This document shows, in pieces, positions 43,366 through 50,490 of a stretch of DNA of 64,000 bases; position 1 is the stretch's first letter; each line of letters opens with the position of its first letter. The stretch covers positions 62,001 to 126,000 of the forward strand of contig JAAWRH010000004.1 in the NCBI GenBank assembly GCA_022800935.1, given 5' to 3'. A program made the position numbers and the translations under genes. The notes below the pieces were generated by a model. The model made no database searches, was not told where the DNA came from, and was given only the letters and a program-made list of their open reading frames with translations. The DNA comes from Oscillospiraceae bacterium (lineage in GTDB: Bacteria; Bacillota; Clostridia; Oscillospirales; Ruminococcaceae).

Positions 43366-44497
43366 ACTTTGCCGGACCGGAAAAGGCATTGTCGGCCGTC
43401 AGCAGCGCAATGGCGCAGACCGCCAGCAGACAGAAGGTCAGCGGCAGGGTTGCGGGGCGGCTTGCCAGGGCGGGGGCGGCTTGGGGAAGGCGGAGAAAAA
43501 CCGGCTCTGCCTGGGGGAGGAATCTGCCCAGAAGCCCCCGTATCGCCAGATACCATCCAACCGCGCACCCTCCGTTTACCAGCCTCCAGAGGAGCACCTT
43601 TCCAGGCCGGACCGGGATGCCCTCCGCCGTAAAGCCGGACAGCACCTGGGCAATCACCGAAAGCCCGGAAAAGGAGAGGAGAAACACCGCCGTCAGCTCT
43701 CCCAAAAGCCCCGGAAAGGCCGCGGCCTGTTGACAGCCCTTTGTCACCTCCAGGAGGCCCAGGGCCAGGAGGGCGTTTTCCCCCCACCTGGCGGCAATGG
43801 GCTCCAGCCAAGCGGTGAGGCCGGAAAAGAGGATGATAAAGGAGCATAAAATCAGCATCCCGTTGGCACTGTCAATGACTGCTCGAATGAGGGCCTGGGT
43901 CATGGGGATATGGCTGCGGTCAGGGATGCGCGCTTCCCTTTTGGGGGCCGGACAGCCGATAGAAGAAAGAATCCCTGCCGTACAGGAGGCCAGGATGTGG
44001 GCGCAGAGCATCATGCCGCCGGCAATGCCGTTTCCGAACATCCGGGCCCCCACCGCCGTGAGGATGAAGGACGGCCCCGCGTTGATGCAGAAGCAGAGCA
44101 TCCGCTGGCCGTCCTGTTGGGAAACGGCATTGTCCCGAACCAGGCGGGCGGCCATCCGCCCACCCACCGGGAATCCGCCGATAAAGCTCATCAGCACCGC
44201 CGCCCCGGCGTTCGCAGGAAGGCGGAACATCCTCCGAGTGACGGGAGCGAGGAGACGGGAAACCATGTCTGCCAATCCGCTCAGGGCCAAAAAGGAAGTG
44301 AACACCATAAAAGGGAACAGGGAGGGGATCACCACCTCCACACACAGGGACATTCCCTGCTGAATCCCGCCGCAGATGGCGCGGGCATCGGCCAGCAGCA
44401 CCCAGGCTGCCCCCGCCCCAAGGCATATCATCAAAAAACGGCGAAGGGATACAGCCATAGAGCTTTTTGATTTTACCGAAACGGAAACATCCTGCAT
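43364..44497 (-). CDS. ylbJ: Sporulation integral membrane protein YlbJ
   Basis: A polytopic membrane protein of 377 aa with nucleoside-recognition (Gate) domains. Seen: ILSFIGGFPVGGRMAARL-type segment MSFIGGFPVGGRMAARLV, CFCINAGPSFILTAVGARMFG and LSIQQGM-like opening GGIQQGMSLCVEVVIPSLFP. YlbJ is made in the mother cell in Bacillus and is needed for spore coat/cortex formation. The ATG at 44497 has GGGAAGG about 9 bases upstream; an ATG at 44506 abuts that site. It is divergent from yqfC. Confidence 0.88.
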   Translation of the reverse strand: MQDVSVSVKSKSSMAVSLRRFLMICLGAGAAWVLLADARAICGGIQQGMSLCVEVVIPSLFPFMVFTSFLALSGLADMVSRLLAPVTRRMFRLPANAGAAVLMSFIGGFPVGGRMAARLVRDNAVSQQDGQRMLCFCINAGPSFILTAVGARMFGNGIAGGMMLCAHILASCTAGILSSIGCPAPKREARIPDRSHIPMTQALIRAVIDSANGMLILCSFIILFSGLTAWLEPIAARWGENALLALGLLEVTKGCQQAAAFPGLLGELTAVFLLSFSGLSVIAQVLSGFTAEGIPVRPGKVLLWRLVNGGCAVGWYLAIRGLLGRFLPQAEPVFLRLPQAAPALASRPATLPLTFCLLAVCAIALLTADNAFSGPAK

Positions 44498-44563
44498 AAA
44501 AACCATCCTTCCCGCCGCGGCCCCTGTCTGTCAGCAGCAGGGGCGGACGGCATTCGTCCATCA

Positions 44564-44615
44564 AAAAAATATATGCTTTGCCCATTCCCTCCATCCGTGA
44601 AAGCATATATTTTTT
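44564..44615. repeat. Perfect 16-base inverted repeat between divergent sporulation genes
   Basis: AAAAAATATATGCTTT (44564-44579) and AAAGCATATATTTTTT (44600-44615), spacer 20 bases. The right arm overlaps a sigma-E-like -35 box for yqfC, and the left arm gives the same box toward ylbJ. It could also be read as a two-way hairpin with T-runs. Confidence 0.75.
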
Positions 44616-44631
44616 CCCGGACACATAATTT
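44604..44631 (+). promoter_or_regulatory. Candidate sigma-E promoter of yqfC-yqfD
   Basis: CATATATT (44604-44611), 12 bases, then CATAATTT (44624-44631) resembles the sporulation sigma-E consensus (CATATT...CATACA-T). yqfCD belong to the sigma-E regulon in Bacillus. Confidence 0.55.
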
Positions 44632-44669
44632 TAAACTGTCAAAGAAAGGCTGTGGAAGGAGTGAATGCC

Positions 44670-44975
44670 ATGGGCCGCAAAAAGAAAAAAACGGAGCCTG
44701 CGGCTCCATACCGGATAGAAGACCGCATCTCCAGAATGATGGACATTCCAATGTCCCTTCTCCCGGAGGTCTTTCAGTTGGAATTCAGCGGCAATCGGGA
44801 GGCGATCCTGACAGGGTGCAGCGGAATCCAGGAATATGGGGACGGTGTGATTACCGCGGGGGCGGGTAAGCTTTGGGTGCGGTTCTGCGGGGACATCCGC
44901 ATCCGCTCCATGACGGAGGATTCTATTGTCATTGAGGGCGTGATCCAATCTGTCAGCTTCCTGCCCGCTCCATAG
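44670..44975 (+). CDS. yqfC: Sporulation protein YqfC
   Basis: A 101-aa YqfC-family protein. It begins MGRKKKKTEPAAPYRIEDRI, then MDIPMSLLPEVFQLEFSGN and REAILTGCSGIQEYGDGVI, and ends IEGVIQSVSFLP. The ATG at 44670 follows GGAAGGAG by 8 bases; GTG codons upstream lie in the site. yqfC-yqfD is a conserved sporulation pair; the biochemical role is unknown. Confidence 0.9.
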   Translation: MGRKKKKTEPAAPYRIEDRISRMMDIPMSLLPEVFQLEFSGNREAILTGCSGIQEYGDGVITAGAGKLWVRFCGDIRIRSMTEDSIVIEGVIQSVSFLPAP

Positions 44976-45021
44976 GCGGGAATGAATTCGATATTACATA
45001 TCAACAGGAGGTCAAAAAGCC

Positions 45022-46206
45022 ATGCTATTCACAAAACCCCTGCGCTGGGTGATTGGTTCGGTGGAATTTACCGCTGAGGGCGGCTTTCCGGAACGCTTTC
45101 TAAGCCTGATGGGGAACAGCGGTATTTCCACCCAGTCCATGTCGCCCACCCCTTTGGGACTGCGCGCCTCTGTCCGCCCCGGACTTTACCACAAGCTCCG
45201 GCCCATTGCCCGCAAAAGCGGAATGCGTATGCGGATATGCGGAAGGCGGGGGCTGCCCTTCCTGATTTACCGGTATCACCGGAGGACCGGACTGCTGGCG
45301 GGGATGCTCCTGCTCTCCGTTATGCTGATTGTGATGCACTTTTTTGTGTGGCAGGTGAACATCGCCGGTTACGATACCCTGGAGGAGGAGCGGGTGATCG
45401 ACTGCCTTGCGGACCTGGGGGTAAAGAGAGGGGCGTTTATCCCCTCTATCGACCCTATCGCCGTAGAGCGGGGGCTGCTGCTGAACCTTCCGGAGCTCTC
45501 CTGGGCCGGGGTAAACATCCTGGGCAGCACTATTGACGTCCATCTGAAGGAGCGGATTATCCCGCCGGTGCTGGTGGACAAAAAGGGGGCTGCCAACGTC
45601 GTCTCCGGGGGTACGGGGATTGTGCGGGAGATGGAGGTTTACGAGGGCCAGCCGCTGGTGGAGCTGGGAGAGGCGGTCTGGGATGGACGCCTGCTGGTGG
45701 CGGGCATCTTTGACGCCAACCAAAGGATGGTGGTCAGCTATGCCAGGGCGAAAATCATCGCCGAGATAGAGGACACCCTGACGGTAGAAGTCCCCTATGA
45801 GCAGCGGGTGGAACGGGCCACGGGGGAGACGACGGACCAGTACTTTCTCCAATTCAGCCAAAGGGAGCTGCTGCTGAATCCCTGGACCCGCCTGCCGGAA
45901 AGCGCTTGGATCTCCAGGAGCGTCCTGTGGGAGCCACCCGCCGCGGCCTGGCTGGCCTGGCTGCCCAAGGTGGTAAAGCAGACCTGTGAGGGAAAGGAGC
46001 CAGCAGTGGTCCGCTATACCCCGGACGAGGCAAAGGAACAGGCCCTTGTGCTGCTGGAGGGGCGGGAGAAGGTGGAGTTCGCGGAGTTCGGATACATAGA
46101 GCGCACCTTGTCCGGGGAGGCGGGGCGGGACGGGTATCTGCTCACCGCATCTTATCGGAGATTACAGGATGTTGCAGTTACACAAGAAATTTTAATAAAT
46201 CAATAA
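45022..46206 (+). CDS. yqfD: Sporulation protein YqfD
   Basis: A 394-aa membrane protein. One clear membrane segment lies at about 92-113 (GLLAGMLLLSVMLIVMHFFV). Before it is a cytoplasmic part with RFLSLMGNSGIS; after it an external domain with VNIAGYDTLEEERVIDCL and LPELSWAGVNILGSTIDVHLKE-type signature. YqfD is found only in spore formers. It is followed by a 224-base gap and phoH. Confidence 0.9.
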   Translation: MLFTKPLRWVIGSVEFTAEGGFPERFLSLMGNSGISTQSMSPTPLGLRASVRPGLYHKLRPIARKSGMRMRICGRRGLPFLIYRYHRRTGLLAGMLLLSVMLIVMHFFVWQVNIAGYDTLEEERVIDCLADLGVKRGAFIPSIDPIAVERGLLLNLPELSWAGVNILGSTIDVHLKERIIPPVLVDKKGAANVVSGGTGIVREMEVYEGQPLVELGEAVWDGRLLVAGIFDANQRMVVSYARAKIIAEIEDTLTVEVPYEQRVERATGETTDQYFLQFSQRELLLNPWTRLPESAWISRSVLWEPPAAAWLAWLPKVVKQTCEGKEPAVVRYTPDEAKEQALVLLEGREKVEFAEFGYIERTLSGEAGRDGYLLTASYRRLQDVAVTQEILINQ

Positions 46207-46430
46207 GATTTTTTCAGAAAAATATGGTATAATAACCCAAGAAACAGTTTCCAGCGGTGCAGAAGAAATTGGCGAATATGGGTAAAATGCAATAAAATCA
46301 ATAGAATTGTTTTTCATGTACTCTGGCCTATTAAGTATTCCATTTTGTTCTGCTCTATGGTATACTGTTTACAGGAAGGTATAGCTTTTCTCCACAACGG
46401 AGGAAAGTCGGACGTCAAAAACGGAAAGGA
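46207..46430 (+). promoter_or_regulatory. yqfD-phoH gap with two extended -10 boxes
   Basis: TGG-TATAAT at 46225-46233 and TGG-TATACT at 46359-46367. Neither has a clear -35 box. The second is best placed to drive phoH and the essential genes after it independently of the sporulation pair. Confidence 0.5.
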
Positions 46431-47411
46431 ATGGGGGAGAAATCCATCGAACAGCTTGTAAATATTGGCAGGATGGAATACGCGGCGGATTTGTTTGGAA
46501 ATCTTGATTCCAATGTCCGTTTTTTAGAGTCCCAATACGGGGTTTCCATCATTTGCAGGGATTCGGAAATCAAAATTTCAGGGGAGGAAGAGGCGGTCTC
46601 CAAGGCCAGCCGCGCGGTGGAAAGCCTTCTCACCCTGATCAACAAGGGAAACCCACTGACCGAACAGACCCTGCGGTATGTGGTTTCCATGGTGCAGGAC
46701 GGAACAGAGGATAAGCTGGCCGCCCTGTCAGATGACTGTGTCTGCATCACCACCAAGGGCAGGCCGGTCCGCCCAAAGACCCTGGGGCAGAAAAAGTATG
46801 TGGATGCCATCAAGCAGAATACCGTGACCTTCGGCGTGGGCCCCGCCGGTACCGGAAAGACCTATCTGGCGGTGGCTATGGCGGTGCGCGCTTTCCGCGC
46901 CCACGATATCAACCGCATTGTGCTGACCCGTCCGGCGGTGGAGGCAGGGGAAAAGCTGGGCTTCCTGCCGGGGGACCTGCAAAATAAGGTTGACCCCTAT
47001 CTGCGTCCCCTGTATGACGCGCTTTTCGACATGCTGGGCGCGGAGAACTATCAGAAGTATGTGGAAAAGGGGAACATTGAGGTGGCGCCCCTGGCCTATA
47101 TGCGCGGTCGCACCCTGGACGATTCCTTTATCATACTGGATGAGGCACAGAACACCACCCCTGAACAGATGAAGATGTTTCTGACGCGTCTGGGGTTTAA
47201 CTCCAAGGCGGTCATCACCGGGGATATCACCCAGATCGACCTGCCGGACATGAAGCGCTCCGGACTGATGGAAGCAGTTAAAATCCTGAAAAACGTGGAT
47301 GATATCAGTATCAATTATTTAACCAACAAAGATGTGGTGCGCCATCGCATCGTTCAGGATATCATAAAGGCGTATGAACGGTATTATGAGGAGGGTAAAA
47401 GACACAAATAG
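46431..47411 (+). CDS. phoH: PhoH family ATPase
   Basis: A 326-aa P-loop protein. The Walker A is GPAGTGKTYLAVAMAV (about 137-152) and Walker B DDSFIILDEAQNTTPEQMKM (about 230-249). An N-terminal KH-like part contains IICRDSEIKISGEEEAVSKA. PhoH and YbeY are adjacent in many bacteria and are linked to rRNA/RNA metabolism. In Bacillus yqfF (a HD-type membrane hydrolase) lies between them; it is absent here. Confidence 0.93.
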   Translation: MGEKSIEQLVNIGRMEYAADLFGNLDSNVRFLESQYGVSIICRDSEIKISGEEEAVSKASRAVESLLTLINKGNPLTEQTLRYVVSMVQDGTEDKLAALSDDCVCITTKGRPVRPKTLGQKKYVDAIKQNTVTFGVGPAGTGKTYLAVAMAVRAFRAHDINRIVLTRPAVEAGEKLGFLPGDLQNKVDPYLRPLYDALFDMLGAENYQKYVEKGNIEVAPLAYMRGRTLDDSFIILDEAQNTTPEQMKMFLTRLGFNSKAVITGDITQIDLPDMKRSGLMEAVKILKNVDDISINYLTNKDVVRHRIVQDIIKAYERYYEEGKRHK

Positions 47412-47413
47412 CC

Positions 47414-47953
47414 ATGAATATCAAAACAACAAATCGCGACCATAAGGCCAGAAGCGTAAAGGTCTATATTACCAACCGGCAAAAAGAGGTCAAAATTCCC
47501 ACCGGCATCCGGCTGCTTGTCCGCCGCTGCTGTAACGCCGCGCTTGCAAGCGAAAGCTTTCCCCACGACGCGGAGGTAAGCGTCAGCTTTGTGGACAACG
47601 AGCAGATTCATGAGCTCAACGCCAAGTACCGCAATATTGACGCGCCTACCGACGTTCTGTCCTTCCCCTTGGGGGAAAACGGCGAGTATGACCGCAACGA
47701 GGAGACCGGCGCCATGATGTTGGGGGATATTGTCATCTCCCTGCCCAAGGCGGTGGAGCAGGCGGAGCGGTACGGTCATTCCTTTCAGCGGGAGGTGGGC
47801 TTCCTGACGGTCCACTCCATGCTCCATCTCCTGGGCTATGACCATGAGGGGGAAAAGCTGGAAGCCCTGCGTATGCGGGAAAAGGAAGAAATCATTATGA
47901 AGCGCCTGGGGCTGGAGGAAAACGCCAGCTACGTGATGGAGGACGATGAATAG
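47414..47953 (+). CDS. ybeY: Endoribonuclease YbeY
   Basis: Zinc RNase for 16S rRNA maturation and ribosome quality control, 179 aa. The signature is HSMLHLLGYDHE (H-x3-H-x5-H, about 134-145). NIDAPTDVLSFPLGE and GDIVISLPKAVEQAE are further hallmarks. An N-terminal extension of about 14 residues (MNIKTTNRDHKARS) precedes the usual start. It ends overlapping dgkA by 8 bases. Confidence 0.94.
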   Translation: MNIKTTNRDHKARSVKVYITNRQKEVKIPTGIRLLVRRCCNAALASESFPHDAEVSVSFVDNEQIHELNAKYRNIDAPTDVLSFPLGENGEYDRNEETGAMMLGDIVISLPKAVEQAERYGHSFQREVGFLTVHSMLHLLGYDHEGEKLEALRMREKEEIIMKRLGLEENASYVMEDDE

Positions 47954-48434
47954 CCTTCTCAGAAGCTTTCGGTACGCCGCCGCGGGGATTGCGCAATGCC
48001 TCCTGAGGGAGCGGAACTTTCGCATCCACATAACGGCGGTATGTACCGTTATATGGCTCAGCCGCTTCTACCCCTTTGCCAGAGGGGAGAAGGCGTTGCT
48101 TGCCGCCCTCTGCGGGCTGGTGCTGGCGGCGGAGCTGATGAATACCGCTGTGGAGCGGACGGTTGACCTGGTGACACAGGAACGCCGCCCTCTGGCTAAG
48201 TACGCGAAGGACGCGGCGGCCGGGGGTGTGCTGGCCGCCGCGATATGCGCAGCCGCGGTCGGCATTTTCCTGTTTGGACAGCGGGAACCGCTGCTGGCGT
48301 GTCTGGATTATTTTCTGGAACGGCCCGGCAGGTTTCTTCTCCTCGCCTTTGCGGCGGCGGGCGCGGTTATTTTTATCTTTACAGACTGGGACGGGCTTTT
48401 GAAGAAGCACAGGGGCCGTTCCGGTTCTCTTTGA
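47946..48434 (+). CDS. dgkA: Diacylglycerol/undecaprenol kinase family protein
   Basis: A membrane lipid kinase, 162 aa. Seen: SFRYAAAGIAQCLLRERNFRIH, then AAELMNTAVERTVDLVT (catalytic Glu/Asn) and AKYAKDAAAGGVLAAAI. The Gram-positive members phosphorylate undecaprenol. A further membrane segment sits at the C-terminus, and the whole is longer than Bacillus DgkA. Start ATG overlaps ybeY. Confidence 0.9.
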   Translation: MNSLLRSFRYAAAGIAQCLLRERNFRIHITAVCTVIWLSRFYPFARGEKALLAALCGLVLAAELMNTAVERTVDLVTQERRPLAKYAKDAAAGGVLAAAICAAAVGIFLFGQREPLLACLDYFLERPGRFLLLAFAAAGAVIFIFTDWDGLLKKHRGRSGSL

Positions 48435-48452
48435 TGTTTTGGAGGAGCGTAC

Positions 48453-49358
48453 ATGCAGACAAAATCCGCATTTGTGGCAATCGTGGGGCGGCCCAACGTG
48501 GGTAAATCGTCCCTTTTGAACGCCCTGGTGGGGGAGAAGGTGGCCATTGTTTCGGACAAGCCCCAGACCACCCGCACCCGTATCACCGGCGTGCTGACCA
48601 AGGGGGAGACGCAATTCGTCCTGTTGGACACCCCCGGTCTGCACAAGCCGAAGAATGTTTTAAGCGAATATATGGTCAAACAGGTAAACGACTCCGTCAC
48701 CGATGTGGACGCCGCCGTCCTGGTGACGGAGGCAATCGGGGAAATCACCAACGCGGAGCGGCAGCTGATTTCCACCTTTACCGCCCTGGGCCTGCCTGTT
48801 GTGCTGGCGATGAACAAGATTGATCTTCTGGACGAAAAGGAAAGGATGCTGGAAAAGATCGCGGCGTTTTCTCAGGCCTTTGCCTTCAGCGCCGTGGTGC
48901 CTATCAGTGTGCTGAATGGAGATGGGATTGACGATCTGTTAAAGGAAATCGCCGTTTTTGCCAAGCCGGGACCCCATTTCTTCCCGGATGACGCCATGAC
49001 CGACCAGCCGGAGCGGGTCATCGCGGCGGAGATCATCCGCGAAAAGATGCTGCTACGCCTGCGGGAGGAGGTTCCCCACGGGGCGGCGGTGGTCATTGAA
49101 AAGATGCACGACCGCATTGAGGACGGCCCGGATAACCGGGACATTGTGGATATTGAGGCGACGATTTACTGTGAAAAGGAAAGCCATAAGGGCATTGTCA
49201 TCGGAAAGGGCGGCGCAATGCTGAAAAAAATTGCCTCTGAGGCCCGGCTGGAGATGGAGGGCTTTTTTGGCGTCCGTGTCAATCTCCAGTGCTGGGTAAA
49301 GGTCCGGGAAGGCTGGCGCAACCGGCAGAGCCAGCTGCGCAACTTCGGCTTCCAGTAA
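48453..49358 (+). CDS. era: GTPase Era
   Basis: Essential GTPase in 30S assembly; 301 aa. G1 is GRPNVGKSS (about 12-20), then QTTRTRITGV (G2), DTPGLHKPKN (G3) and NKIDLL (G4). A C-terminal KH domain has VIGKGGAMLKKIASEARLEM. GGAGG precedes the ATG. dgkA-era order is as in other Firmicutes, without cdd between. Confidence 0.96.
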   Translation: MQTKSAFVAIVGRPNVGKSSLLNALVGEKVAIVSDKPQTTRTRITGVLTKGETQFVLLDTPGLHKPKNVLSEYMVKQVNDSVTDVDAAVLVTEAIGEITNAERQLISTFTALGLPVVLAMNKIDLLDEKERMLEKIAAFSQAFAFSAVVPISVLNGDGIDDLLKEIAVFAKPGPHFFPDDAMTDQPERVIAAEIIREKMLLRLREEVPHGAAVVIEKMHDRIEDGPDNRDIVDIEATIYCEKESHKGIVIGKGGAMLKKIASEARLEMEGFFGVRVNLQCWVKVREGWRNRQSQLRNFGFQ

Positions 49359-49513
49359 AAGAGGAGCTGGAGACCGCGCGGTTTGGGGTGAATTTCCTGT
49401 GATAACCCCCTGATCTGTGGTATAGAATAATTACTGTGCAATATCAGGCGGCTTTCGGTGCCTGGTATGCTTCCACCGGAACACAGTAGCCACAGGGAAG
49501 GAGCGTATTCACA

Positions 49514-49780
49514 ATGAAGCCCTATAGCAGCCCTTCCGGTACGCGGAATGCCCGGCGGGAGGAAAGCGCCTTTCCCTCCGCCTTCAGCGCGGCGCAGGCA
49601 TGGGCACAGTTTGCCCATACAGGCGGCGTTGCCGATTATCTTTATTATCGAAAACTGGAAAACCGACGGCTGGAGGTGGTCGATTGTCATGGCGGCACAG
49701 CTAAAAACCAATGGCATCATTCTCCAGACCCGTGTCATGGAAGAGGAGGACCGCCTCATTACCGTCCTTACGGAGAATGA
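49514..49780 (+). CDS. yqzL: YqzL-like small protein overlapping recO
   Basis: An 88-aa reading frame with AAGGAG 10 bases before its ATG. Residues about 28-50 read AWAQFAHTGGVADYLYYRKLE, which fits the YqzL pattern W-x-x-F-x-x-TG-x-x-x-x-YL-x-YK. yqzL lies between era and recO in Bacillus, the same position. The last 30 residues run into recO in another frame, so the C-terminus is longer than usual YqzL (about 47 aa). Translation of the overlap is inference. Confidence 0.62.
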   Translation: MKPYSSPSGTRNARREESAFPSAFSAAQAWAQFAHTGGVADYLYYRKLENRRLEVVDCHGGTAKNQWHHSPDPCHGRGGPPHYRPYGE

Positions 49781-50444
49781 GGGGGTCATCACCGCCTACG
49801 GAAAAGGGGCCAGAAGGTTTAAAACCAAGATGGCCTCGGCCACGGAGGCGCTTTCCTATTCAGAGCTGGTCCTGTTCCGCAATAAGGACCAGTACATACT
49901 GGACGGCGCGTCCACACTTCATATTTTTTTCGGACTGCGTTCCGATATTCTCAAGCTGGCTCTGGGGTGCTATTTCGGCCAGCTTACGGTGGACCTTGCC
50001 CCCAGGGGGGGACCGGCGGGGGAGTATATCCGGCTGCTGCTGAACACCCTCTCCTTTCTGGAAAACGGCAAACGGCCTGCCCAACAGCTCAAGCCCCTTT
50101 ATGAGCTGCGCCTGCTCTCCATGTCGGGATATATGCCGGACCTGGTGGGGTGCCGCAGGTGCGGCTGCTTTGAAGCCCCCGCCATGCTCTTCGACCCCTT
50201 GGAGGGGAACCTGCTCTGCGGCGGCTGCGCCGGGGAGGACCCCTCTGCCGCCAAGGCGCTGCCCATTCCGGCCAGCGTTCTGGCGGCCATGCGCCATATT
50301 GTTTTTTCGGAGATGGACAGGTTGTTTTCCTTTCAGCTGCCTGCCCCTGACCTGGAATGTCTGCTGAAAACAGTGGAGACCTATCTGCTGATGCGGACGG
50401 AACAGAAGTATACATCCCTGGACTATTATAAGTCTTTGCTTTAA
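49689..50444 (+). CDS. recO: DNA repair protein RecO
   Basis: Recombination mediator loading RecA with RecR, 251 aa. An N-terminal OB fold begins MAAQLKTNGIILQTRVMEEE, then TENEGVITAYGKGARR. A zinc site is CRRCGCFEAPAMLFDPLEGN continuing LLCGGC (about 154-179). The ATG at 49689 is preferred, with GGAGG 12 bases upstream; the frame remains open to 49548 but overlaps yqzL without family resemblance. Confidence 0.92.
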   Translation: MAAQLKTNGIILQTRVMEEEDRLITVLTENEGVITAYGKGARRFKTKMASATEALSYSELVLFRNKDQYILDGASTLHIFFGLRSDILKLALGCYFGQLTVDLAPRGGPAGEYIRLLLNTLSFLENGKRPAQQLKPLYELRLLSMSGYMPDLVGCRRCGCFEAPAMLFDPLEGNLLCGGCAGEDPSAAKALPIPASVLAAMRHIVFSEMDRLFSFQLPAPDLECLLKTVETYLLMRTEQKYTSLDYYKSLL

Positions 50445-50490
50445 CAGGCTCTTATAGTCCTTTGTTTTATCATAGGAGGCCAAAAAGGCT

